From contig DATCGP010000037.1 of the NCBI GenBank assembly GCA_036508875.1, positions 1 to 9,024 of the forward strand: a stretch of DNA of 9,024 bases. Direction: 5' to 3'. Position numbers and translations under genes: made by a program. A model generated the notes under the pieces. The model was given only the letters and a program-made list of their open reading frames with translations, was not told where the DNA came from and ran no database searches. This DNA comes from PALSA-660 sp036508875 (lineage in GTDB: Bacteria; Actinomycetota; Coriobacteriia; Anaerosomatales; PALSA-660). How positions within the stretch are numbered: position 1 is the stretch's first letter; every line of letters begins with the position of its first letter. This document shows positions 1-6,061 of the stretch, in pieces.

Positions 1-711
<711 letters not shown>

Positions 712-728
712 GCCGCCTCGCGGGCGGC
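712..728 (+). terminator. Short GC hairpin after the ATPase stop codon
   Basis: GCCGCC (712-717) can pair with GGCGGC (723-728) around a 5-base loop, immediately after the ATPase stop and 20 bases beyond the end of the convergent metallopeptidase gene. There is no U-tract on either side, so it would be a weak or U-less terminator serving one or both genes. A 6-bp GC stem can occur by chance in DNA this GC-rich. Confidence 0.4.
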
Positions 729-747
729 CGTCCCAGCCGTCGCTCCG

Positions 748-1470
748 CTAGGCCGGGTCGGCCCAGCCAGGCACGTAGCGCCAGCCCTCCCGCAGGGCGC
801 GCCGCTCGGTGCGCCACGCCGCGTCGTGCTGCTCCACGAGCGCCCAGAACGCCGGCGAGTGGTCCATCCGCCGGGTGTGCGCGAGTTCATGGACGAGCAC
901 GTAGCGCACGAGCGACTGCGGCAGAAACACCAGCGACTCGTTCAGACTGAGGGCCTTCTTCGCCGAGCAGCTCCCCCACCGGGTGCGCTGCCTGCGGACG
1001 CTCACGCGCGACGCCCTCCAGCCGGTCTCCGCCTCCACGCCCCCGAGCATGAGCGGCAGACGCTCGCGGGCCGCCCGCGCGACGGCGCGGCGCAGCGCCT
1101 CGTAGCAGGCCTCGCGGTCGCCGGTCTCTCCCGTCAACACGATCGACTCGCCGGCGACGCGCCCACGCACCCCCGCCGAACCCGAGGGATGCAGCACGAC
1201 GTCCCAGGCGACCCCGATGCCGGGCAGCTCCACGCGTGCCGGGAGCGGGCCGGTCTCGTGCGCCTCCAGGTGTGCGCGGCGCTCCGCGTTCCGTCCGACC
1301 GCACGCTCCACCCATTCGGCGTGGGTTCGCAGGATGGAGGTGACCTCGCGCTCGTCGAACCCGCGGGGGACCACGACGACGAGCCCGTCGCGCGGGCTCA
1401 CAAGTAGGCGGACGCGACGTGCCCGAGCGGACACGCGCACGCTATAGTTGAAGTCGTCGCCAGCGCCCAT
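748..1470 (-). CDS. YgjP/SprT-like zinc metallopeptidase
   Basis: A 240-residue protein of the YgjP-type (DUF45, M48-like) metallopeptidase family, probably cytosolic, since no signal peptide or membrane segment is visible. The catalytic region is complete: RWGSCS (164-169), the family's characteristic motif, then VHELAHTRRMDHSPAFW with the zinc-binding HExxH at 194-198 and a third ligand at H204 followed by SPxFW. The N-terminal half (about 8-60: YSVRVSARARRVRLLVSPRDGLVVVVP) matches the usual beta-rich start of the family. The physiological substrate of YgjP-like proteins is not well established. The frame is open to 1758, but a start beyond 1470 would overlap the ferredoxin gene. ATG at 1470 gives the normal family length and leaves a divergent intergenic region, so it is preferred, although the only SD-like sequence (GGAGA) lies about 14 bases upstream. 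Confidence 0.87.
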   Translation of the reverse strand: MGAGDDFNYSVRVSARARRVRLLVSPRDGLVVVVPRGFDEREVTSILRTHAEWVERAVGRNAERRAHLEAHETGPLPARVELPGIGVAWDVVLHPSGSAGVRGRVAGESIVLTGETGDREACYEALRRAVARAARERLPLMLGGVEAETGWRASRVSVRRQRTRWGSCSAKKALSLNESLVFLPQSLVRYVLVHELAHTRRMDHSPAFWALVEQHDAAWRTERRALREGWRYVPGWADPA

Positions 1471-1576
1471 GGTCAGGTTCGCGTCTCCATCACGGCTGCG
1501 GAGGGTATCTGGTGTGAAGAGTACCGCGAGGGGCGGACCGCGCATCCGCCTAAGCGCGCACGAAGGGGGAGCTGCC
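1471..1576. promoter_or_regulatory. Divergent intergenic region, metallopeptidase / ferredoxin
   Basis: This 106-base gap must hold promoter signals for both genes unless they begin inside the metallopeptidase gene. GGCGGA (1532-1537) and TCCGCC (1545-1550) form a 6-bp stem with a 7-base loop, placed in the ferredoxin 5' leader. A TATAGT at 1443-1448, just inside the metallopeptidase N-terminus, resembles a -10 box reading towards the ferredoxin, but its -35 partner is poor. No promoter is convincing; the call rests on gene orientation. Confidence 0.3.
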
Positions 1577-1771
1577 ATGAAAGCGATCGTCGACACCGAT
1601 CTGTGCATCGGCTGCGAGCTGTGCTCAGACACCTGCCCGGAGGTCTTCGCGGTATGGGACGACGGGTACGCCCACGTGATCGTCGAACCGGTGCCGCACG
1701 AGGAGTACGACTGCGTACAGGAAGCGGCGGAGATCTGCCCCGTCGCCGCGATCACCACGACCGCCGACTGA
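1577..1771 (+). CDS. Small ferredoxin, single [4Fe-4S] cluster
   Basis: A 64-residue soluble electron carrier. Cysteines fall at 10, 13, 16 and 20 (CIGCELCSDTCPE) and at 46 and 54 (CVQEAAEICP). This matches the Thermotoga maritima-type monocluster ferredoxin, where the first three cysteines and the last one hold one [4Fe-4S] cluster and the other two can form a disulfide. By analogy C10, C13, C16 and C54 are the ligands and C20/C46 the spare pair. The length of about 60 residues is typical. The start is clear: AAGGGGGA at 1563-1570, six bases before ATG, and the protein opens MKAIVDTDLCIGC as family members do. The lipoprotein gene starts 23 bases after its stop, suggesting cotranscription. 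It would be a low-potential donor or acceptor in anaerobic metabolism; the partner enzyme is not in the window. Confidence 0.93.
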   Translation: MKAIVDTDLCIGCELCSDTCPEVFAVWDDGYAHVIVEPVPHEEYDCVQEAAEICPVAAITTTAD

Positions 1772-1794
1772 ACCCGCTGGCAGGGGGGATCCCT

Positions 1795-2430
1795 GTGGGG
1801 TCGCGCCTGCGATCAGTCTCGATCACGACCGTCGCGTGCCTGTGCCTCGTCGCGCTCCTCGCGGCCGGCTGCGGATCGCCGGTCGAATCCGATGCGCCGA
1901 CCGCCGCCGACCAAGCGAAGTCCGCCCAGGAGGCCAGCGCTTCGTCCTCTGCCTTCGCTGCCGGACCGGACACCGCTGGCGACATCAAGGTCGTCTGGAA
2001 GTCGGCATCCGGAACGGCGAGGCAGGACCCCATCGGGCTGCTCAGCGGCACGCCGCTCGTTCTCGACGGCACGCACCTGCGCGCGAAGGCCACGGTCCCG
2101 TTCAAGCCGAACTCCCCTAACGCGCAAAGTGCAGACGGGAAGTACGTCTACACGTTGGACCTGACAGCGACCGCGAACGGGATGACCTACAAGCGCACGA
2201 TGACGATCGACTGGACGATGACGATCGTCTGGTCGGCGGCCAACCGCAACGAGTTCCACGCGGTGTACAAGGCGGACGTGAGCGCGTACTACAACTCGGT
2301 GGCCAAGATCCTGCGCGACGGCTCCGCCAAGGGGACCGCGACCACCACCGACACAGGGATCACGACCGGAAGCAGCTCGACACCTCACACGTCCACCGCG
2401 CCGTTCGAGTGGACGTGTGAGAGCCAGTAG
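1795..2430 (+). CDS. Putative lipoprotein of unknown function
   Basis: A 211-residue protein beginning with GTG at 1795, preceded by AGGGGGGA (1782-1789) with a 5-base gap; this SD decides the start. The N-terminus is a lipoprotein signal: R4 and R6, hydrophobic stretch 8-24, and lipobox LLAAGC with the lipidated cysteine at 26. After it comes a Ser/Ala/Thr-rich linker (about 28-60), then a segment from DIKVVWKSASG onward that looks beta-rich (alternating hydrophobics, GKYVYTLDLTAT), a duplicated TMTIDW/TMTIVW, and a Ser/Thr-rich tail ending EWTCESQ. I do not recognise a family. It should be anchored on the outer face of the cytoplasmic membrane. It lies just behind the ferredoxin, but there is no visible functional link, since ferredoxin is cytosolic. 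Its last codons carry a perfect 13-bp inverted repeat. Confidence 0.8.
   Translation: MGSRLRSVSITTVACLCLVALLAAGCGSPVESDAPTAADQAKSAQEASASSSAFAAGPDTAGDIKVVWKSASGTARQDPIGLLSGTPLVLDGTHLRAKATVPFKPNSPNAQSADGKYVYTLDLTATANGMTYKRTMTIDWTMTIVWSAANRNEFHAVYKADVSAYYNSVAKILRDGSAKGTATTTDTGITTGSSSTPHTSTAPFEWTCESQ
2197..2232 (+). repeat. Tandem 18-bp duplication inside the lipoprotein gene
   Basis: Two adjacent 18-base units, acgatgacgatcgactgg (2197-2214) and acgatgacgatcgtctgg (2215-2232), differ at one base. They encode TMTIDW and TMTIVW in frame. Near-identity at the DNA level points to a recent in-frame duplication by slippage or unequal exchange, followed by one D-to-V change. Confidence 0.85.
2384..2421. 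terminator. Perfect 13-bp inverted repeat between convergent genes
   Basis: ctcacacgtccac (2384-2396) is the exact reverse complement of gtggacgtgtgag (2409-2421), with a 12-base loop. It overlaps the last codons of the lipoprotein gene and lies 17 bases beyond the end of the convergent methyltransferase gene. Its position fits a bidirectional terminator for both transcripts. No T-run follows on either strand, so it may act as a U-less terminator or an mRNA 3'-end stabiliser. The stem being coding sequence means its pairing is kept within the constraint of the reading frame. Confidence 0.6.
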
Positions 2431-2437
2431 CTCGCGC

Positions 2438-4585
2438 CTACGCCTGCCGCAGCAGGAAGCAGCGGTGGATGCGCGGGTTGCGAGCATAGTCCGGCGGGAT
2501 CGTCTTCGCGCTGATGTCCTCGATAGCGAGACCGGCTTCTCCGAGCGCCGCCTCGTCCAACCGGAACTTGCGCATGTTCGTGGAGAACACGAGGGTGCCT
2601 CCAGGGGTGAGCGTCCGTGCCGCGGCACTCACCAGCTCCACGTGATCGCGCTGGATGTCGAGCGTGCCTTCCATCCCCTTGCTCGTCGAGAACGAGGGCG
2701 GGTCGAGGAACACGACGTCGTAGCGCGGACCGCCTTCCTGACCCGCGACCGCCAGATGGCTCATGACGTCGCCACGCACGAGGCGATGTACCTGCGGGTC
2801 GAGGCCGTTGAGCGCCAGGTTGCGCTTCGCCCAGTCCAGGTACGTGTTCGAGAGGTCCACCGAGACGCTGGAGGCTGCCCCACCGACCACCGCGCGCATC
2901 GTGACCGCGGCCGTGTAGCAGAAGAGGTTCAGCAGCGACCCGCCTCTGGCGAGGTCCGCCACCATGCTCCGGGTCAGCCGGTGATCGAGGAACAGGCCGG
3001 TGTCGATGTAGTCGTCCAGATTGACCAGCAGCCGCGCGCCCGCCTCGGCCACTTCGTGGAAGCGGCCGGCGCTCCCCATGCGCTCGTACTGCGCCTCGCC
3101 GCGCTGGCGGCGCCTGACCTTGACGCGCACCTCCGACGGATCGACGTCCAGGACCTCGGCCACGGCCTCGGTGGCCTGCCGCAGCCTGATGCCCGCGACC
3201 ACCGGATCGATCCCGGAAGGCGCTTCGTACTCCGCGACGACCGCGCGGCGCACGCCGTCCGCGCAGTCGTACAGATCCACGGCGACCGCGAAGTCCGGAA
3301 GGTCGGCGTCGTAGACCCGCCAACAGGTGATGCCCTCGCGGCGGGCCCACTTCGACAGATGCCGGTAGTCCTTGCGAAGACGGTTCGAGAACGCCGACAC
3401 GCCCGCGGTCACATCAGGGGTGGCCGGGACGGGAACGGAGCCGACGTCGAGCCGGACCGGTATCGCGCCGTTGAAGAGCGCGTGTGTCTCCACGGGCACG
3501 AGCCCCAGGGCGACCGCATGTGCCTCGTCGCCGGCAAGGACTCCGAAACGCCAGCCGGCGAACCCCGAACGCAGTCGGTCGCCGAGGGTGCGATACAGCT
3601 CCGCGGCCGCAGCGGCCTCGCCGAGCCTTTCACCGTAGGGCGGGTTCGTCGCCACGAGTCCGCCGGCAACGCCAGCGGGCGGACCGAACAGCTCGAGCGC
3701 GCGCACGCCCGCGCGTACGCGCCCGCGCAGGCCGGCACGCGCGATGTTCGCCTCGGCCAGCGCCACGGCGTTCGGGTCGATGTCCCAACCCTCGATCGGC
3801 GGCAGTCCGGCGAGGCCGGCCTCCGCCCGGTCGTCAGCGGAGGCGAGCAGGTCGTTCCAGGCGTCGGAGTCGTGGCCGAGCCAACCGGTGAAGCCCCAGT
3901 GCGAGCGCAGGAGTCCGGGCGCGACGTCCCCCGCGATCCAGGCGCCTTCGATGAGCAGGCTGCCGGATCCGCACATAGGGTCCAGCAGAGCGCCGCCGGC
4001 AGCCGCGATCTCACGCCATCCCGCGAACAACAGCATGGCGGCAGCGAGGGACTCCTTCAGCGGCGCCTCCCCCTGCATGCCCGCCTCCCGGTACCCGCGG
4101 CGGTGCAGCGCGCCCCCGGAAAGGTCGATCGCGATCGTCGCCTTGCCGGAACGCACCCGCACGTTGACGCGCAGGTCCGGCGCGACGGTGTCGATAGAGG
4201 GACGCTCTCCGCACTTGTCGCGGATCCGGTCCACGATCGCGTCCTTGACCTTCAGCGCTCCGTACATCGTGTTGCGGAACGCCGGGTTGGGATCGGTGGC
4301 GAAGTCGACCGAGAGCGTCCCCGACGGCGATACGTGGTCTTCCCACGGCAACTCCAGCACGCCCTGGTACAGTTCGTCGGCGCTGCCTGCCGGGACCTTG
4401 CCGAGAGCCATGAGCACCCGGGAGGCGGTGCGCGACCACAGGCACGCCGCGTAGGCGACGCGGAGGTCGCCTACGAACGCCACGCCGGCCCGGGCAGGCC
4501 GGACTCCGGACGCGCCGATGCCCCGCAGCTCGTCCGCGAGCAGCGGTTCCACGCCTCGAGCACAGGTTGCGAACAGGGTCAGCAT
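2438..4585 (-). CDS. rlmL: Fused 23S rRNA methyltransferase RlmKL (m2G2445 / m7G2069)
   Basis: A 715-residue protein with the two-methyltransferase layout of E. coli RlmL (702 aa). The N-terminal half has a THUMP-type RNA-binding region (about 45-155), then a Rossmann methyltransferase with SAM motif LDPMCGSGSLLIEGA (201-215) and catalytic NPPYGERLG (314-322), as in N2-guanine enzymes. The C-terminal half is the RlmK-type domain: DTGLFLDHR (528-536), SAM motif LLNLFCYTAA (551-560) and FLDPPSFS (626-633), as in N7-guanine enzymes. In E. coli both modify helix 74 region guanines of 23S rRNA during 50S assembly. All expected motifs are intact. Start at 4585 is chosen because MLTLFATCARGVEPLLADEL aligns with the known N-terminus; there is no Shine-Dalgarno sequence, and TACGCT at 4598-4593 suggests a leaderless transcript. 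The cyclophilin gene lies upstream, beyond a strong hairpin. Confidence 0.92.
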   Translation of the reverse strand: MLTLFATCARGVEPLLADELRGIGASGVRPARAGVAFVGDLRVAYAACLWSRTASRVLMALGKVPAGSADELYQGVLELPWEDHVSPSGTLSVDFATDPNPAFRNTMYGALKVKDAIVDRIRDKCGERPSIDTVAPDLRVNVRVRSGKATIAIDLSGGALHRRGYREAGMQGEAPLKESLAAAMLLFAGWREIAAAGGALLDPMCGSGSLLIEGAWIAGDVAPGLLRSHWGFTGWLGHDSDAWNDLLASADDRAEAGLAGLPPIEGWDIDPNAVALAEANIARAGLRGRVRAGVRALELFGPPAGVAGGLVATNPPYGERLGEAAAAAELYRTLGDRLRSGFAGWRFGVLAGDEAHAVALGLVPVETHALFNGAIPVRLDVGSVPVPATPDVTAGVSAFSNRLRKDYRHLSKWARREGITCWRVYDADLPDFAVAVDLYDCADGVRRAVVAEYEAPSGIDPVVAGIRLRQATEAVAEVLDVDPSEVRVKVRRRQRGEAQYERMGSAGRFHEVAEAGARLLVNLDDYIDTGLFLDHRLTRSMVADLARGGSLLNLFCYTAAVTMRAVVGGAASSVSVDLSNTYLDWAKRNLALNGLDPQVHRLVRGDVMSHLAVAGQEGGPRYDVVFLDPPSFSTSKGMEGTLDIQRDHVELVSAAARTLTPGGTLVFSTNMRKFRLDEAALGEAGLAIEDISAKTIPPDYARNPRIHRCFLLRQA

Positions 4586-4592
4586 GGGCGGA

Positions 4593-4598
4593 AGCGTA
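4593..4598 (-). promoter_or_regulatory. Candidate -10 box for a leaderless rlmL transcript
   Basis: On the minus strand TACGCT ends 7 bases before the rlmL ATG. It fits the TANNNT pattern of actinobacterial -10 elements and would place the transcription start at or within one base of the ATG. This agrees with the absence of any SD sequence there. No good -35 hexamer is visible at the usual distance; a 14-bp perfect palindrome occupies 4610-4623 instead. Confidence 0.35.
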
Positions 4599-4609
4599 GC
4601 ACGCTCACG

Positions 4610-4623
4610 CGGGTCCGGACCCG
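4610..4623. promoter_or_regulatory. 14-bp perfect palindrome upstream of rlmL
   Basis: cgggtccggacccg is its own reverse complement and lies 25-38 bases upstream of the rlmL start, overlapping the expected -35 zone of the candidate promoter. It could be an operator for a dimeric regulator, or simply part of the GC-rich background. No regulator gene is adjacent to suggest which. Confidence 0.25.
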
Positions 4624-4661
4624 GGCGGGCGTCTTCACGCGCACCGCTCCGGCTCAGGACG

Positions 4662-4713
4662 CCGACATCAGGGCCCCGGCACATGCCGGGGCCCTGCTCG
4701 TTCCGGATGTCGG
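4662..4713 (-). terminator. Nested GC-rich hairpin after the cyclophilin gene
   Basis: cagggccccggc (4669-4680) pairs perfectly with gccggggccctg (4685-4696) around a 4-base loop, a 12-bp stem. A second stem outside it pairs ccgacat (4662-4668) with atgtcgg (4707-4713), leaving a 10-base bulge on one side. The structure begins 9 bases downstream of the cyclophilin stop codon in the minus direction and separates that gene from rlmL. There is no U-tract, but the stem is long enough to be a credible intrinsic or Rho-assisted terminator. Confidence 0.75.
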
Positions 4714-4721
4714 GGCGACAC

Positions 4722-5204
4722 CTACCCCCGCTCGATCGTCACCGACTCAATGACGTCGCCGCGGCCGATCTTGTGCACGACGTCCAGCCCTTCGGTGACC
4801 TGACCGAAGACAGTGTAGTTGCCGTCGAGGAACGACTGGGTGCCGAGGCAGATGTAGAACTGGCTTCCCGCGGAATCGGGATGGCCGGCGCGCGCCATCG
4901 CAACCGTACCGTCAAGGTGAGGTCTAGAGTTGAACTCCGCTGCCAGGTTGTACCCGGGTCCGCCGGTGCCGACCGCCGGGCTGCCTTCGCGAGACAGCGG
5001 GTCACCGCCCTGGATGACGAAGTTCGGCTCGACGCGGTGGAACGCGGTACCGTCGTAGAACCCCTTCTCGGCGAGCTCGACGAACGCGGCCGCATGCTTC
5101 GGCGCGTCCTCGCAGAAGAACTTGAACTTGATGACTCCCTTGGCGGTCGTGATGACAGCCGTCTCGTCACCCTTGCAGACGTAGCTGGGCTCGTAGAGCG
5201 CCAT
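4722..5204 (-). CDS. Cyclophilin-type peptidyl-prolyl cis-trans isomerase
   Basis: A 160-residue single-domain cyclophilin that catalyses cis-trans isomerisation of Xaa-Pro bonds during protein folding. It is probably cytoplasmic, as it has no signal peptide or lipobox. The family signature is intact: FHRVEPNFVIQGGDP (55-69) with catalytic R57 and Q65, then GTVAMARAGHPDSAGSQFYICLG (99-121) with M103, S114, Q115 and F116 lining the active site, and FLDGNYTVFGQV (125-136). The cyclosporin-contacting tryptophan of human CypA has no counterpart (F125 lies in that region), as is common in bacterial enzymes. The length is typical. The start at 5204 is fixed by AAAGGGAGGG six bases upstream; the in-frame ATG at 5228 would place that SD inside the gene. 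It follows the NYN gene by 65 bases on the same strand and may be cotranscribed with it. Confidence 0.93.
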   Translation of the reverse strand: MALYEPSYVCKGDETAVITTAKGVIKFKFFCEDAPKHAAAFVELAEKGFYDGTAFHRVEPNFVIQGGDPLSREGSPAVGTGGPGYNLAAEFNSRPHLDGTVAMARAGHPDSAGSQFYICLGTQSFLDGNYTVFGQVTEGLDVVHKIGRGDVIESVTIERG

Positions 5205-5210
5205 GCGAGA

Positions 5211-5220
5211 CCCTCCCTTT
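5211..5220 (-). promoter_or_regulatory. Ribosome binding site of the cyclophilin gene
   Basis: AAAGGGAGGG on the minus strand lies six bases before ATG 5204. It decides between that start and an in-frame ATG 24 bases further upstream that has no SD of its own. Confidence 0.8.
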
Positions 5221-5269
5221 CGTGTCATGTCCGCGCGACCGCCTGTACCGACGGCGCGATTGCCTACCT

Positions 5270-6061
5270 TTAGCTGGCCTCGCCGAACCCGGTGACCACG
5301 TAGGTCCCGGAGCGAGGGTCGGTGCGCAGTGTGACGAGCCCGAGCTTCGCGGCGTCCTCGAGCAGGGCCTGGAAGGTGCGGTACCCGTAGCTGGACTCCG
5401 AGAAGTCCGGCTGCTTGCGCTTCATGGTGTCCTTCACGAGCGAGCTGTACATGACGTCCTTGTTCTCGCGCTGCAGGCCTTGGATCGTCTCGACGAGGAG
5501 CTTCATCGCGGGCTTCTTCGCCCTGGGGACGACGGTCGCAGCCACGCTCGGCACGGCTGGGCCTTTGCCGAGGTCCTCGTAGTAGATGAACTCGTCGCAG
5601 GACGCCGCCAACAGGTCGGAGGTCGACTCCTTCATCCCAAGTCCGATGACGTTCTTGCCGTTCTCCTTGAGCTTGGACACGAGCGGCGTGAAGTCCGAGT
5701 CGCCCGACACGATGACGAACGTGTCCACGTGGTCCTTGCTGTAGCACAGGTCCATCGCGTCCACGCATAGCTGGATGTCCGCGTGGTTCTTGCCGGTCTT
5801 GCCGCGCTCGGGGATCTCCATCATCTGGACTCCGGCGTCGTGCATGACCACCCGGTACTTCTCGAACCTGCCCCAGTCCGCGTAGGCGCGCTTGACGATG
5901 ACTTTGCCCTTCTCGACGAGCCGCTCAAGGATCGCGTTCACGTCGAGGATCTCGTCGGTCTTCTTGCGGCGGGCCCCACCTGCGGGGCGGTCCCTCTCGA
6001 AGCCGATCGCCAGGTTCTCAAAGTCCACGAACACTGCGAGCGAGTGCGCCTCGTCTGGCAT
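5270..6061 (-). CDS. NYN-domain protein with C-terminal LOTUS (OST-HTH) domain
   Basis: A 263-residue protein. The N-terminal NYN domain (about 7-165) is a PIN-like nuclease fold. Its acidic residues are visible: FVDFENL (11-17; D13, E15, N16), NHADIQLCVDAMDL (92-105; D95, D101) and VSGDSDFTPLV (118-128; D121, D123), so metal-dependent RNase activity is plausible. A Lys/Ala/Pro linker (about 166-185) leads to a winged-helix OST-HTH/LOTUS-like domain (about 186-256) with VMYSSLVKDTMKRKQPDFSESSYGYRTFQALLEDA, a domain type known from RNA-binding proteins. NYN-LOTUS proteins occur widely in bacteria without a settled role; RNA processing or turnover is inferred. The start at 6061 follows GAGGGG with a 10-base gap; upstream in-frame ATGs at 6079 and 6106 lack an SD. 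A weak stem (5234-5241 with 5252-5258) lies in the gap to the cyclophilin gene. Confidence 0.87.
   Translation of the reverse strand: MPDEAHSLAVFVDFENLAIGFERDRPAGGARRKKTDEILDVNAILERLVEKGKVIVKRAYADWGRFEKYRVVMHDAGVQMMEIPERGKTGKNHADIQLCVDAMDLCYSKDHVDTFVIVSGDSDFTPLVSKLKENGKNVIGLGMKESTSDLLAASCDEFIYYEDLGKGPAVPSVAATVVPRAKKPAMKLLVETIQGLQRENKDVMYSSLVKDTMKRKQPDFSESSYGYRTFQALLEDAAKLGLVTLRTDPRSGTYVVTGFGEAS

Noticed and set aside
1471..1758. N-terminal extension of the metallopeptidase to 1758
   Set aside because: The frame stays open, but the extension would run antisense through the entire ferredoxin gene, adds about 96 residues not usual in the family, and resembles a non-coding GC-rich shadow.
3711..3722. 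Palindrome gcgcgtacgcgc inside rlmL
   Set aside because: It lies in the middle of coding sequence in an alternating GC tract; self-complementarity is expected by chance there and no function is suggested.
4586..4684. 33-residue N-terminal extension of the rRNA methyltransferase
   Set aside because: The added residues have no family counterpart, and the reading frame would begin inside the terminator hairpin of the preceding gene. MLTLFATCARG matches the known N-terminus.
2417..4753. Long plus-strand open frame (778 codons) opposite rlmL
   Set aside because: It is the mirror of a well-supported gene. Its translation is rich in R, H, V and G with no domain, as expected from the antisense of GC-biased codons.
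5205..5269. Terminator between the NYN and cyclophilin genes
   Set aside because: Only a 7-bp stem with a bulge (5234-5241 with 5252-5258) and no U-tract; too weak to separate the two genes into different transcripts.
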